Origin: Aquibaculum arenosum
GTDB taxonomy: Bacteria > Pseudomonadota > Alphaproteobacteria > Kiloniellales > DSM-21159
Assembly: GCF_029222965.1 (NCBI RefSeq)
Contig: NZ_JARHUD010000004.1
Span: forward strand, 62,001-126,000
Direction: 5' to 3'
Length of the DNA: 64,000 nucleotides
The notes below the pieces were generated by a model. The model did not search any database. It was not told where the DNA came from and saw only the letters and a program-made list of their open reading frames with translations. Of this stretch, positions 9,608 to 17,536 are shown in pieces. A program made the position numbers and the translations under genes. Positions within the stretch are counted from its first letter, which is position 1; the number at the start of each line of letters is the position of its first letter.

Positions 9608-10748
9608 CACCCGCATCCGCGTGAAGGAGGTGGCCTCTCTGGCCCGCCGCCTGGACGAGCCGGTTTTCCTGCTGGTTCAGGATGGCAAGGGGCCGGAGGT
9701 GAGCGCCTGCGGCCGCTATCGGGTGATCGACAGCGGCCTGCGCCCGCGTGGTCGCATCATGCGGATGATCCGGGGCAACTGGCGCATGTGGCGTGCGCTG
9801 CGCCGTGTCAAGCCACGCGTGGTGCATTTCCATGACCCCGAGCTCCTCTTCCTGGGGCTGGCGATGAAGCTGACCGGCGCGCGGGTGGTCTACGACGTAC
9901 ACGAAGATGTGCCGCGGCAGATTCTCACCAAGGACTGGATACCGGCGCTGCTGCGTCGTCCGCTGGCCGCGGTGGTGGGAATTCTGGAGGGGCTGGCGGT
10001 AAAGGTCTTCGATGGCGTGGTGCCGGCAACCCCTCCCATTGCCCGGCGCTTCCCCGGCCCCCGGACCGTGGTGGTGCAGAATTTTCCCCTTCTGGATGAG
10101 CTGCGGTGCGTCGATGCGCTCGCCTATGCCGCGCGACCGCCGGCCCTGGCCTACGTCGGCGATATCTCCGAGGTACGGGCCGCGGACGAGATGGTGCAGG
10201 CGCTGGGGTTGCTTCCCCGGACGCTGGCCTGCCGGCTCGAGCTGGCAGGCGGCTTCGCCTCTCCCGCACTGGAGCAGCGTGTCCGCGCCTTGCCGGGCTG
10301 GTCGCGCGTGCGTTTCCATGGCTGGGCGACCCGGCCCCAGGTGGCCGCCATCCTCGGCCGGGCGCGGGCCGGACTGGTGCTGCTCCACCCTGAGCCGAAC
10401 TACGTCGAGGCCTATCCGAACAAGATGTTCGAGTACATGGCCGCGGGCCTGCCGGTGATCGCCTCCGACTTTCCGCTCTGGCGCGAACTGGTTGAGGAAA
10501 GCGGGGCGGGCCTGCTGGTCGACCCGCAGGACGCCGTGGCCATTGCCGGTGCCATGCGCTGGATCCTGGAGAACCCTGACGAGGCAGTGGCCATGGGTCG
10601 TCGCGGCCGGGCGGCGGTGGAAGCGCGCTTCAACTGGCAGCCAGAAGAGGAAAAGCTGATCGGGCTCTACCGGCGTCTCCTGGATCAGCCCCAGCCGACC
10701 ACCGTGGTCGCACCCCTTGCGGCGCGCGCGGAACGCCCGCCGCGCTGA
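9567..10748 (+). CDS. Glycosyltransferase, family 4 (GT-B fold)
   Basis: A 393-residue GT-B protein. The N-terminus SIAQITTVHHRADTRI and the motif VVHFHDPELLFLG are typical of GT4 enzymes; the C-terminal nucleotide-sugar binding region has NKMFEYMAAGLPVIASDFPL followed by a conserved Glu-containing segment (EESGAGLLVDP). The start lies 41 bp inside the polymerase gene; the conserved N-terminal strand begins directly at this ATG, so the overlap seems real. Expected to add one sugar of the repeat unit on the cytosolic face. Donor and linkage cannot be read from sequence. Confidence 0.85.
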   Translation: MSIAQITTVHHRADTRIRVKEVASLARRLDEPVFLLVQDGKGPEVSACGRYRVIDSGLRPRGRIMRMIRGNWRMWRALRRVKPRVVHFHDPELLFLGLAMKLTGARVVYDVHEDVPRQILTKDWIPALLRRPLAAVVGILEGLAVKVFDGVVPATPPIARRFPGPRTVVVQNFPLLDELRCVDALAYAARPPALAYVGDISEVRAADEMVQALGLLPRTLACRLELAGGFASPALEQRVRALPGWSRVRFHGWATRPQVAAILGRARAGLVLLHPEPNYVEAYPNKMFEYMAAGLPVIASDFPLWRELVEESGAGLLVDPQDAVAIAGAMRWILENPDEAVAMGRRGRAAVEARFNWQPEEEKLIGLYRRLLDQPQPTTVVAPLAARAERPPR

Positions 10749-10835
10749 CCCAGTCGCGGCCGACCGGTGCGGATCGCCCAGTGCGGATCGCGCTGAAATT
10801 CAGTTCCCTTCGCATCACACCCTGAGAGGCCCGCC

Positions 10836-12149
10836 ATGAGCCTTGCCGCAACCGGTGGGGTCGTCCGCGACCTGCCCCTGTCGCGCCGCCTGCCGCAGCG
10901 TCCGCTGCGCATCCTTTATCTCTACCAGTACTTCACCACGCCGGAGACCTACGGCGGTACGCGGGCCTATGAGATGGGGCGGCGCCTGGCGGCGCAGGGG
11001 CATGACGTGCAGGTGGTCACCTCCTGGTCGGAGGAGGATGGTCGCCGCGGCTGGTTCGAGACCTGGGAAGCCGGCATGCGGGTGCACTGGGTGCCGATCC
11101 CCTACTCGAATCTCTTGTCCTATCAGGAGCGCATGCGCGCGTTCTTCAGCTTCGCTTGGCAGGCGGCGCGCAAGGCGGCGGCGCTGCCGGCCGATCTGAT
11201 CTTCGCGACCAGCACGCCGCTTACCATCGCCCTGCCGGCAGTCTATGCCGCCCGGCGTCAGGGCATCCCCATGGTCTTCGAGGTGCGCGATCTCTGGCCG
11301 GAACTGCCCATTGCCATCGGCGCGCTGCGCAACCCAGCGGCCATTTCCGCAGCGCGCTGGCTGGAACGCTTCGCCTATCGCAATGCCGAGGCCGTGGTGG
11401 CGCTCTCGCCCGGCATGCGTGCCGGCATCGTTTCGACCGGCTATCCGGCCGAGCGCATCGCGGTCATTCCCAACAGTTGCGACAACGATTTCTTCTCCCA
11501 GGTGTCGCGCGAGGAGGCGCGGGCCTGGCTCTTCGCCCGGCATCCCGAACTGCAGGGCGGGCCGCTGGTCGGCTACACCGGCACCCTCGGCCACATCAAC
11601 GCCGTTGCCTATCTGGTGGAGATGGCGGCGCTGGGGCAGAGCCAGGGCAGCCGGCTGCGCTTTGCCGTCTTCGGCGAGGGCGCGGAGCAGGACATGATCA
11701 AGGCGCTGGCCCAGGAAAAGGGCGTCCTGGGCCGCAATCTCTGGCTCTACCCGCCGCTGCCCAAGCGCGACATGCCCTATGTCATGGGTGCGCTCGACCT
11801 GGCGACCTCGCTGTTCAAGAACCTGCCGGAGATGCGGCACAACTCGGCCAACAAGTTCTTCGATGCCCTGGCCGCCGGCCGACCGGTGTTGATCAACTAT
11901 GGTGGCTGGCAGGCGGAACTGCTCGAGGAAAGCGGCGCCGGGCTGGTGGCGCCGCCGTCCAAGCCGCACTTTGCACTCTGGCAGGCGGAAGAACTGCTGG
12001 GCGCGCCGGGACGGCTGGCGGCGGCGGAAGCGGCCGCGCTCACCCTGGCGCGCGAGCGCTTCGATCGCGATCTCCTCGCCGGGCAGCTTTCCGATCTGCT
12101 GTGCAGGGTGCACGGCCGGAGTCGCCGGGGTGCGGAGGCGCTGTCATGA
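10836..12149 (+). CDS. WbuB-like glycosyltransferase, family 4
   Basis: A 437-residue GT-B glycosyltransferase. ILYLYQYFTTPETYGGTRAY at the N-terminus and FEVRDLWPELPI in the middle match WbuB-type GT4 proteins, which transfer N-acetyl-fucosamine-like sugars. The C-terminal region NSANKFFDALAAGRPVLINY is the donor-binding segment. It follows the previous transferase by 87 bp and its stop (TGA 12147-12149) overlaps the ATG of the next gene at 12146. The transferred sugar may be one of the amino sugars made by this locus, but this is inference. Confidence 0.85.
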   Translation: MSLAATGGVVRDLPLSRRLPQRPLRILYLYQYFTTPETYGGTRAYEMGRRLAAQGHDVQVVTSWSEEDGRRGWFETWEAGMRVHWVPIPYSNLLSYQERMRAFFSFAWQAARKAAALPADLIFATSTPLTIALPAVYAARRQGIPMVFEVRDLWPELPIAIGALRNPAAISAARWLERFAYRNAEAVVALSPGMRAGIVSTGYPAERIAVIPNSCDNDFFSQVSREEARAWLFARHPELQGGPLVGYTGTLGHINAVAYLVEMAALGQSQGSRLRFAVFGEGAEQDMIKALAQEKGVLGRNLWLYPPLPKRDMPYVMGALDLATSLFKNLPEMRHNSANKFFDALAAGRPVLINYGGWQAELLEESGAGLVAPPSKPHFALWQAEELLGAPGRLAAAEAAALTLARERFDRDLLAGQLSDLLCRVHGRSRRGAEALS

Positions 12150-13318
12150 AGGTGAAGCCGCTGTCGCGCCCGGCGTCGCTGGAGTGCCACCTCTTGGACT
12201 GTGCACAGGCGATCTCCGCCTTTGTGCCAATCTGGCGCGATTTCCAGGAACAGTGGGGTGCCGGGGACAGCGTCTTCCAGTCGCCGGCCTGGCTGCTGCC
12301 GTTGCTGCAGATCCCCGAACCGCGCCGGCCGCTGGTGGTGCTGGTCGAGGACGCGCAGGGGCTGGCCATGATCGCGCCCTTCAGCCGGGTGACCCGCGCC
12401 GGCGTGCGGGTGCTGGAATGGCTGGGCGAGCCGCTGCTGGCCTTTGGCGACCTGCTGCTGCGCCCCGGCTTCGATCCGATTGCCGGCATGGAAGCGGCGC
12501 TTGCCCTGCTGCAGCGCGTGGGGGAGGGGGCGGACGTGCTGCACTGCCGGGCCGTGCGCGCGGACGCGGCCATGGCCGGCTTCTTCGCCGCCCGCGGTGC
12601 GGCGCCCCTGACCTATGGCTGGGCGCCCTATGCGGCACTGGATGAGTTTGCCAGCTTCCCGGCCTATCTCGCCACGCGCAACAGCCGCAGCCTCAAGGGT
12701 TATCGCCGCAAGCGTCGTCGCCTGGAGGAGCGGGGCGCCTTGCGCTTCGAAGCGCAGGAGGCGGGGTCGCGGGCCCAGGCTCTCGGGCGACAGGCCCTGG
12801 CGCTGAAGCTGGCGTGGATGAAGGCGCATGGGCGGATCAGCCGCAGCTTCGCAAAGCCGGAGCGCCTGGATGCTTTGGTTGATTTGCTGGGAAGGCCGGA
12901 CAGCGGCGCGCTGGTCTCGGGTCTACTGCTCGACGAGCGGCCATTGGCGCTGGAGATCGGCTATCGCCAGGGTGCGCGCTATTTCTCCCATATCGGCGCC
13001 ATCGATCTCGCCTTCGCCGAACACAGTCCGGGGCATCTCCAGTTGCTGGAGACGCTACGCTGGTGCTTCGAGCAGGGGGTGGACCGCTTCGACTTCCTGC
13101 CGCCCGACAGCCCCTACAAGCGCTCCTGGGCCACGGATGTGGAAACGGTAAGCGATTACTGCCTCGGCCTGACGCCCCTGGGGCGCTGCTACGGAGCGGT
13201 CTATCTGCGCTCCCTGCATCCCCTGTTGCTGCGTGCCCACGCCAGTGCGCCCGGGCTGCTGCGCTCCCTGGGCCATCGCTGGACCAACGGCAAGGCCACA
13301 GCACCGGGCCCGGAGTGA
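12146..13318 (+). CDS. FemAB/GNAT-like acyltransferase (third in the locus)
   Basis: A soluble protein of 390 residues. RNSRSLKGYRRKRRRLEE around residues 172-190 and the C-terminal block EHSPGHLQLLETLRWC then FDFLPPDSPYKRSWA are typical of the BioF2-like / GNAT_6 acetyltransferase domain found in FemAB-related polysaccharide proteins. The start ATG 12146 overlaps the glycosyltransferase stop (ATGA). It is only distantly related to the tandem pair at 4626 and 5822. Probably acylates an amino sugar of the glycan using acetyl-CoA or another acyl donor; substrate unknown. Confidence 0.8.
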   Translation: MKVKPLSRPASLECHLLDCAQAISAFVPIWRDFQEQWGAGDSVFQSPAWLLPLLQIPEPRRPLVVLVEDAQGLAMIAPFSRVTRAGVRVLEWLGEPLLAFGDLLLRPGFDPIAGMEAALALLQRVGEGADVLHCRAVRADAAMAGFFAARGAAPLTYGWAPYAALDEFASFPAYLATRNSRSLKGYRRKRRRLEERGALRFEAQEAGSRAQALGRQALALKLAWMKAHGRISRSFAKPERLDALVDLLGRPDSGALVSGLLLDERPLALEIGYRQGARYFSHIGAIDLAFAEHSPGHLQLLETLRWCFEQGVDRFDFLPPDSPYKRSWATDVETVSDYCLGLTPLGRCYGAVYLRSLHPLLLRAHASAPGLLRSLGHRWTNGKATAPGPE

Positions 13319-13381
13319 TCTCCTTCGGCGGCGTGTGGCCTCGCGTCGTCCCTTGCAGTTCTCATTAATGGAGGTTCCGCC

Positions 13382-14014
13382 ATGTCCACCACAGAGGGAC
13401 GCGGCTTCTATCGTCGCCACGGCAAGCGTCTGCTGGATATCACCGGTGCCGGCCTGGGCTTGATCCTGCTGGGCCCGTTGCTTCTGGGGGTGGCGCTGGC
13501 GGTGCGCATCGGCATCGGGGGGCCGGTGCTGTTTCGGCAGTGGCGGCCCGGCTTCCTGGGGCTGCCGTTTCTGCTGATCAAGTTCCGCAGCATGACCGGC
13601 GAGCGCGATGCCCTGGGCCGGCTGCTGCCCGATGCGCGTCGGCTCACCCGCCTGGGCCGCTTCCTGCGCGCCAGCTCGCTCGACGAGCTGCCTGAACTCT
13701 GGAACGTGCTGCGGGGCGACATGAGCCTCGTCGGTCCCCGGCCGCTGCTGGTGGAGTACCTGCCGCTTTATAGCCCCGAACAGATGCGTCGCCATGACGT
13801 GAGGCCCGGCATCACCGGCTGGGCTCAGGTCAACGGCCGCAACGCCCTGACCTGGGAGGAGAAGTTCGCGCTCGATCTCTGGTACGTGGACAACTGCTCC
13901 TTCCTCGTCGACGTGAAGATCCTGCTGCGCACCCTGGTGCGGGTCTTCGCCCGCGACGGCATCGGCCATGGCGAGGAGGCGACAATGCCCTGGTTCACCG
14001 GCTCGCACGGGTGA
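13382..14014 (+). CDS. PglC-like initiating phosphoglycosyl transferase
   Basis: A 210-residue bacterial sugar transferase of the small monotopic type: one N-terminal hydrophobic re-entrant helix (residues 18-45), then IKFRSMTGE, the catalytic Asp-Glu pair in SSLDELPELWNVLRGDMS, and GPRPLLVEYLPLYS followed by RPGITGWAQVNGRN. Such enzymes (PglC, WbaP C-terminal domain) move a phospho-sugar from UDP to undecaprenyl phosphate, starting glycan assembly at the inner membrane. With the PglE- and PglF-like genes downstream the likely first sugar is a diacetamido-trideoxyhexose, though this is inferred. It overlaps the next frame's GTG by 4 bp. Confidence 0.9.
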   Translation: MSTTEGRGFYRRHGKRLLDITGAGLGLILLGPLLLGVALAVRIGIGGPVLFRQWRPGFLGLPFLLIKFRSMTGERDALGRLLPDARRLTRLGRFLRASSLDELPELWNVLRGDMSLVGPRPLLVEYLPLYSPEQMRRHDVRPGITGWAQVNGRNALTWEEKFALDLWYVDNCSFLVDVKILLRTLVRVFARDGIGHGEEATMPWFTGSHG

Positions 14015-14025
14015 GGGCGCAGTCC

Positions 14026-15123
14026 ATGGACCTGCACCCGGTCGAGCGCGGCGCTGGCAGCCTGGTGGCTCCCGAGCATCCCGCCTGGCAGGCGCTGCTC
14101 CGGCAGTGTCCCTCGGACAGCTATCACCAGCCCGGCTACCTGCACGCCTGCAGCCAGGCCGAGGAGGGGGAACTGTGCATCGCACTGGCCGAGGCGGCGG
14201 GGCAGCGCATGGGCGTTCCTCTGCTGCTGCGGTCGCTGCCCGATGGCCAGGTCGGCTGGGATGCCTGCAGTCCCTACGGTTATCCGTCGCCGCTGGCCAG
14301 CACCGACGATCCCACCTCCTGGCGGGCGCTTTGGGAAGGTCTGCGGGGCGTCTTGGCCGAGTATGGCGTGATTGCCGCCTTCTTTCGCCTGCATCCACTG
14401 CTCAGCACCCCGGCTTGTCTGGAGGCCGCAGTAGGTGTGGGGCGGCTGGTGGCGCACGGCCCGACGGTGTTCATGCCGCTGGAGGTCAGCGAGGACACAC
14501 TTTGGTCGGGCATCCGATCGCGTTTTCGCTCCAACATCAACGCGCTGAAGCGTGCGGGCTGGCGCTATCAGGCCGATGACTGGTCGCTGCTGCCGGTCTT
14601 TCGCGCGATCTATGCCGAGACCATGACGCGGACCGGAGCGGGTGCCTTCTACCACTTCCCGGCGGCCTACTTTGAAGCCTTGCGCGACGGTTTGGGCGAG
14701 GGCGCATCGCTCCACGCCATCTTCGATCCCGAGGGCCGGCCGGCGAGTGCGGCGCTCTTCCTGCGCCATCAAGGCATCGTCCAATACCACCTTGGCGGCA
14801 CCGCCTCGACCGCCCTGGCCGAAGCGCCCGCGAAGCTGCTGTTTCACGAAGCGGCGCTGCACTTTCGGGCACAAGGGGCGCGGGTGCTGCACCTCGGCGG
14901 CGGACTGGGCGGGCGGGAAGACAGTCTCTTTCGCTTCAAGGCCGGCTTCTCCAAGCAGAGCGCCACCTTCCACAGCCTGCGCATGATCGTCGATCCCGGC
15001 CGTTACGCCCGCCTCTCCGGTCTCGCTGTCAGTGAAGCCGGCGCCCTGCCGAGCGGGGAGGGCTTCTTTCCCGCCTACCGCGCGCCGGGTTGCATCGCCC
15101 CGCAGCAAGGGTCCCGCCCATGA
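14026..15123 (+). CDS. FemAB/GNAT-like acyltransferase (fourth in the locus)
   Basis: A 365-residue protein. SRFRSNINALKRAGW near residue 165 and YHLGGTAS, FHEAALHF, VLHLGGGLGG and LFRFKAGFSK in the C-terminal half match the FemAB-like GNAT domain that acylates amino groups. ATG 14026 has a GAGG ribosome-binding site 10 bases upstream; a GTG at 14011 that overlaps the PglC-like stop is an alternative. Position between PglC- and PglE-like genes is where PglD (the N-acetyltransferase of the bacillosamine route) normally sits, and no LbH-type PglD is present nearby, so this protein may supply that step. That substitution is hypothesis only. Confidence 0.8.
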   Translation: MDLHPVERGAGSLVAPEHPAWQALLRQCPSDSYHQPGYLHACSQAEEGELCIALAEAAGQRMGVPLLLRSLPDGQVGWDACSPYGYPSPLASTDDPTSWRALWEGLRGVLAEYGVIAAFFRLHPLLSTPACLEAAVGVGRLVAHGPTVFMPLEVSEDTLWSGIRSRFRSNINALKRAGWRYQADDWSLLPVFRAIYAETMTRTGAGAFYHFPAAYFEALRDGLGEGASLHAIFDPEGRPASAALFLRHQGIVQYHLGGTASTALAEAPAKLLFHEAALHFRAQGARVLHLGGGLGGREDSLFRFKAGFSKQSATFHSLRMIVDPGRYARLSGLAVSEAGALPSGEGFFPAYRAPGCIAPQQGSRP

Positions 15124-16295
15124 CGCAGTTCGAGGTCTTCCTTTCCCCGCCTCACCTCGCCGGCAATGAAGGCGCGCTGATCGAGGCGGCGCTGACCAGC
15201 AATTATGTCGCCCCGGCGGGCCCCATGCTTGATCGTTTCGAGCGGGAGTTCTCCGACTATGTCGGGATGCCCTGCGTTGCGGTCAGCAGCGGCACCGCGG
15301 CCCTGCACCTGGCCCTGCGCCACCTGGAGGTCGGTCCGGGCGACGAGGTCTGGGCCGCCAGCCTGACCTTCATCGGCAGCGTGGCGCCGGTGATCTATCA
15401 GGGGGCGCGGCCGGTTTTTCTCGACAGCGACCCGGCTTCCTGGACGCTGGATCCCGGCCTGCTGGAGGAGGCCCTGCGCGACGCAGCGCGGCGTGGGCAG
15501 CTGCCGAAGGCCGTGATCCCCACGGACATCTATGGCCAGAGCTGTGATCTCGATGCCATCCGCCGCCTGTGCGATGCCTATGAGGTGCCGGTGCTCTGCG
15601 ATTCCGCCGAGGCCGTGGGCAGCCGCTACAAGGGGCGTGCGGCGGGCAAGGGCGCCTGGGCGGCGGCCTACTCCTTCAACGGCAACAAGATCATCACCAC
15701 GTCGGGCGGCGGCGCGCTGGCCAGCGAGGATCCCGCGTTGATCGCTGCGGCGCGCAAACTCGCGACCCAGGCGCGCGAGCCGGTGCCGCACTATGAACAC
15801 CGCAGCGTCGGTTACAACTACCGCCTCAGCAACATATCCGCCGCCATCGGCTGCGCCCAGCTTGCCGTGATCGAAGCGCGCGTGGCCCTGCGGCGGGCGA
15901 TCTTCGAGCGCTATCGCGCCGCGCTCGGCGATCTGCCGGGCGTCACCTTCATGCCGGAACTGGACCACGGCGGCAGCCGCGCCTCGCGCTGGCTCACGGT
16001 CCTGCTGATCGATCCCGAGCGCGCCGGCTGCGATCGGGAGACGGTTCGCCTGGCGCTGGAGGCGGCGGGCATCGAGGCCCGGCCGGTCTGGAAGCCCATG
16101 CACCTGCAGCCGGTCTTCGCCGGCGCGCGCTGCCATGGCGGCGCGGTGGCCGAGCGGCTCTTCGCCAACGGCCTCTGCCTGCCGTCCGGCAGCGCCATGA
16201 GCGACGAGACCGTCGAGCGGGTGGCCGCGGAAGCGCGCTATTGCCTGCTGCGGGAGGAGCAGGCAGGGCAGAGCGTCACCCGGAGGGCGGGATAG
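15120..16295 (+). CDS. PglE-like UDP-4-keto-sugar aminotransferase
   Basis: A 391-residue DegT/DnrJ/EryC1/StrS aminotransferase. SFNGNKIITTSGGGALAS carries the PLP-binding Lys in the GNKIITTSGGG form diagnostic of the PglE/LegC/PseC-like branch; SSGTAALHLAL binds phosphate and CDSAEAVGS holds the pyridine Asp. Expected reaction: conversion of a UDP-4-keto-6-deoxy-HexNAc to the 4-amino sugar with glutamate as donor. The substrate would be supplied by the PglF/WbpM-like dehydratase at 17537. ATG 15120 overlaps the previous stop by 4 bp. Confidence 0.87.
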   Translation: MTQFEVFLSPPHLAGNEGALIEAALTSNYVAPAGPMLDRFEREFSDYVGMPCVAVSSGTAALHLALRHLEVGPGDEVWAASLTFIGSVAPVIYQGARPVFLDSDPASWTLDPGLLEEALRDAARRGQLPKAVIPTDIYGQSCDLDAIRRLCDAYEVPVLCDSAEAVGSRYKGRAAGKGAWAAAYSFNGNKIITTSGGGALASEDPALIAAARKLATQAREPVPHYEHRSVGYNYRLSNISAAIGCAQLAVIEARVALRRAIFERYRAALGDLPGVTFMPELDHGGSRASRWLTVLLIDPERAGCDRETVRLALEAAGIEARPVWKPMHLQPVFAGARCHGGAVAERLFANGLCLPSGSAMSDETVERVAAEARYCLLREEQAGQSVTRRAG

Positions 16296-16297
16296 CC

Positions 16298-17416
16298 ATG
16301 GCCCTGCTGTCGGTGCCGTCGGAGTGGGCCAACAGGATGAGGGGCCGGAGCCTGCGCAGCCTGCTGGTGCTGGCCGCCTTGCTGCTCGTTTCGCTGCCGC
16401 TCTCGGCCTGCGGTGAGCATCGCCGCGCCGCGTTGCAGGTCACGCCCCGCTCGCTGGAGGCCAGCGACCCGGCCGTCTGGCAGAACCTGGCGCAGCGCCC
16501 CTCCCAGGTGTCGCCCTGCGGCGACCCCGAGGTCTACCACGTCGACTCCCAGAGCCTGCCGCCGCTGCTGCCCAAGCTGCCGGCCTGTTCCGTCGTCATC
16601 CTGGAGCCCGGCCACTACGGCGAGATCATGCCGGTGGAACTCGACGGACTGACCCTGCGCTGCGCGGTGACGGCGCTCAGGCGCGGGCACCCCAATCCCT
16701 ACGGCTGCAGCGTGCGCACCATCGTTCCGGTGCGGATCGGGGCGCTGATCGTTGAGAACATGATCTTCAATGGCATCGCCACCAACTACGGCGGCACCGA
16801 GGACTACGGCCTGGAGATCCACATCGTGGAGACGGTGCGGATTTCCGACAATGTCTTCAACGGCATGTACAACCACGACATCTCCACCAAGGAGAATGTC
16901 GGGCTGACCGAGGTTTTCGACAATCTCTTCGTGCGCTGCGCGCGGCACTGCGTCGAGGTGGGCCAGAACGGCAATGTGGTCTCGCGGCCGCAGCAGTCGG
17001 GCGTGATGTTCATTCGCGGCAACCGCTTCCACGACCCGCTGCTGCACGCCATCACCCAGCGCTCCAACAGCACCCTGCTGGTGGAGGGCAACCTCTTCCG
17101 CGACGTGACGGGCCGTTCGATCCAGAACTGGCCCTACTGGCAGCGCTACGACTACGGCCAGCCGAACGGGCCCGAGCCCCTGTTGTTGCCGAAGGCGCCC
17201 CTGCGCAGCGTCATCACCAACAACTTTTTCGAGGGCCGCAATCGCCTGCGTTTCGAGGGGCGGGGGATTGCCGACGATCTGGTGCTGATACACGGCAACC
17301 GCGGTCCCTTCGCCTGCGTGCGGGTCGAGATTCCCAAGGGAACCGCCGCGGCCCATGCGCGCATCGAAACCAGGGCGCCGCCGCGCCTGGACCCGCAGTC
17401 GGACGTGACCTGCTGA
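16298..17416 (+). CDS. Right-handed beta-helix lipoprotein
   Basis: A 372-residue exported protein with a hydrophobic signal segment and a lipobox (LPLSAC, the Cys about 34 residues in), so it should be lipidated and anchored in a membrane. The rest has repeated short strands and Asn ladders (ENMIFNGI, SDNVFNGMYNHD, RGNRFHDP, EGNLFRDV, TNNFFEGR), typical of right-handed parallel beta-helix proteins that bind or cleave polysaccharides. ATG 16298 has a GGAGGGCGG ribosome-binding site. Its place between PglE- and PglF-like genes suggests a role in polymer modification, binding or turnover. Enzyme activity cannot be decided from sequence. Confidence 0.75.
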   Translation: MALLSVPSEWANRMRGRSLRSLLVLAALLLVSLPLSACGEHRRAALQVTPRSLEASDPAVWQNLAQRPSQVSPCGDPEVYHVDSQSLPPLLPKLPACSVVILEPGHYGEIMPVELDGLTLRCAVTALRRGHPNPYGCSVRTIVPVRIGALIVENMIFNGIATNYGGTEDYGLEIHIVETVRISDNVFNGMYNHDISTKENVGLTEVFDNLFVRCARHCVEVGQNGNVVSRPQQSGVMFIRGNRFHDPLLHAITQRSNSTLLVEGNLFRDVTGRSIQNWPYWQRYDYGQPNGPEPLLLPKAPLRSVITNNFFEGRNRLRFEGRGIADDLVLIHGNRGPFACVRVEIPKGTAAAHARIETRAPPRLDPQSDVTC

Positions 17417-17536
17417 GGCGGCCGCGCCCGCCGGCTCCCTGACTGACGTCCATCGTCAATCCGAGTATCGCCGTTGGCGCTGGGGCTGCCTGCTCCCGGC
17501 GCCCACCCCTATGCCTTGCGAGAAGGGATGATTGCC

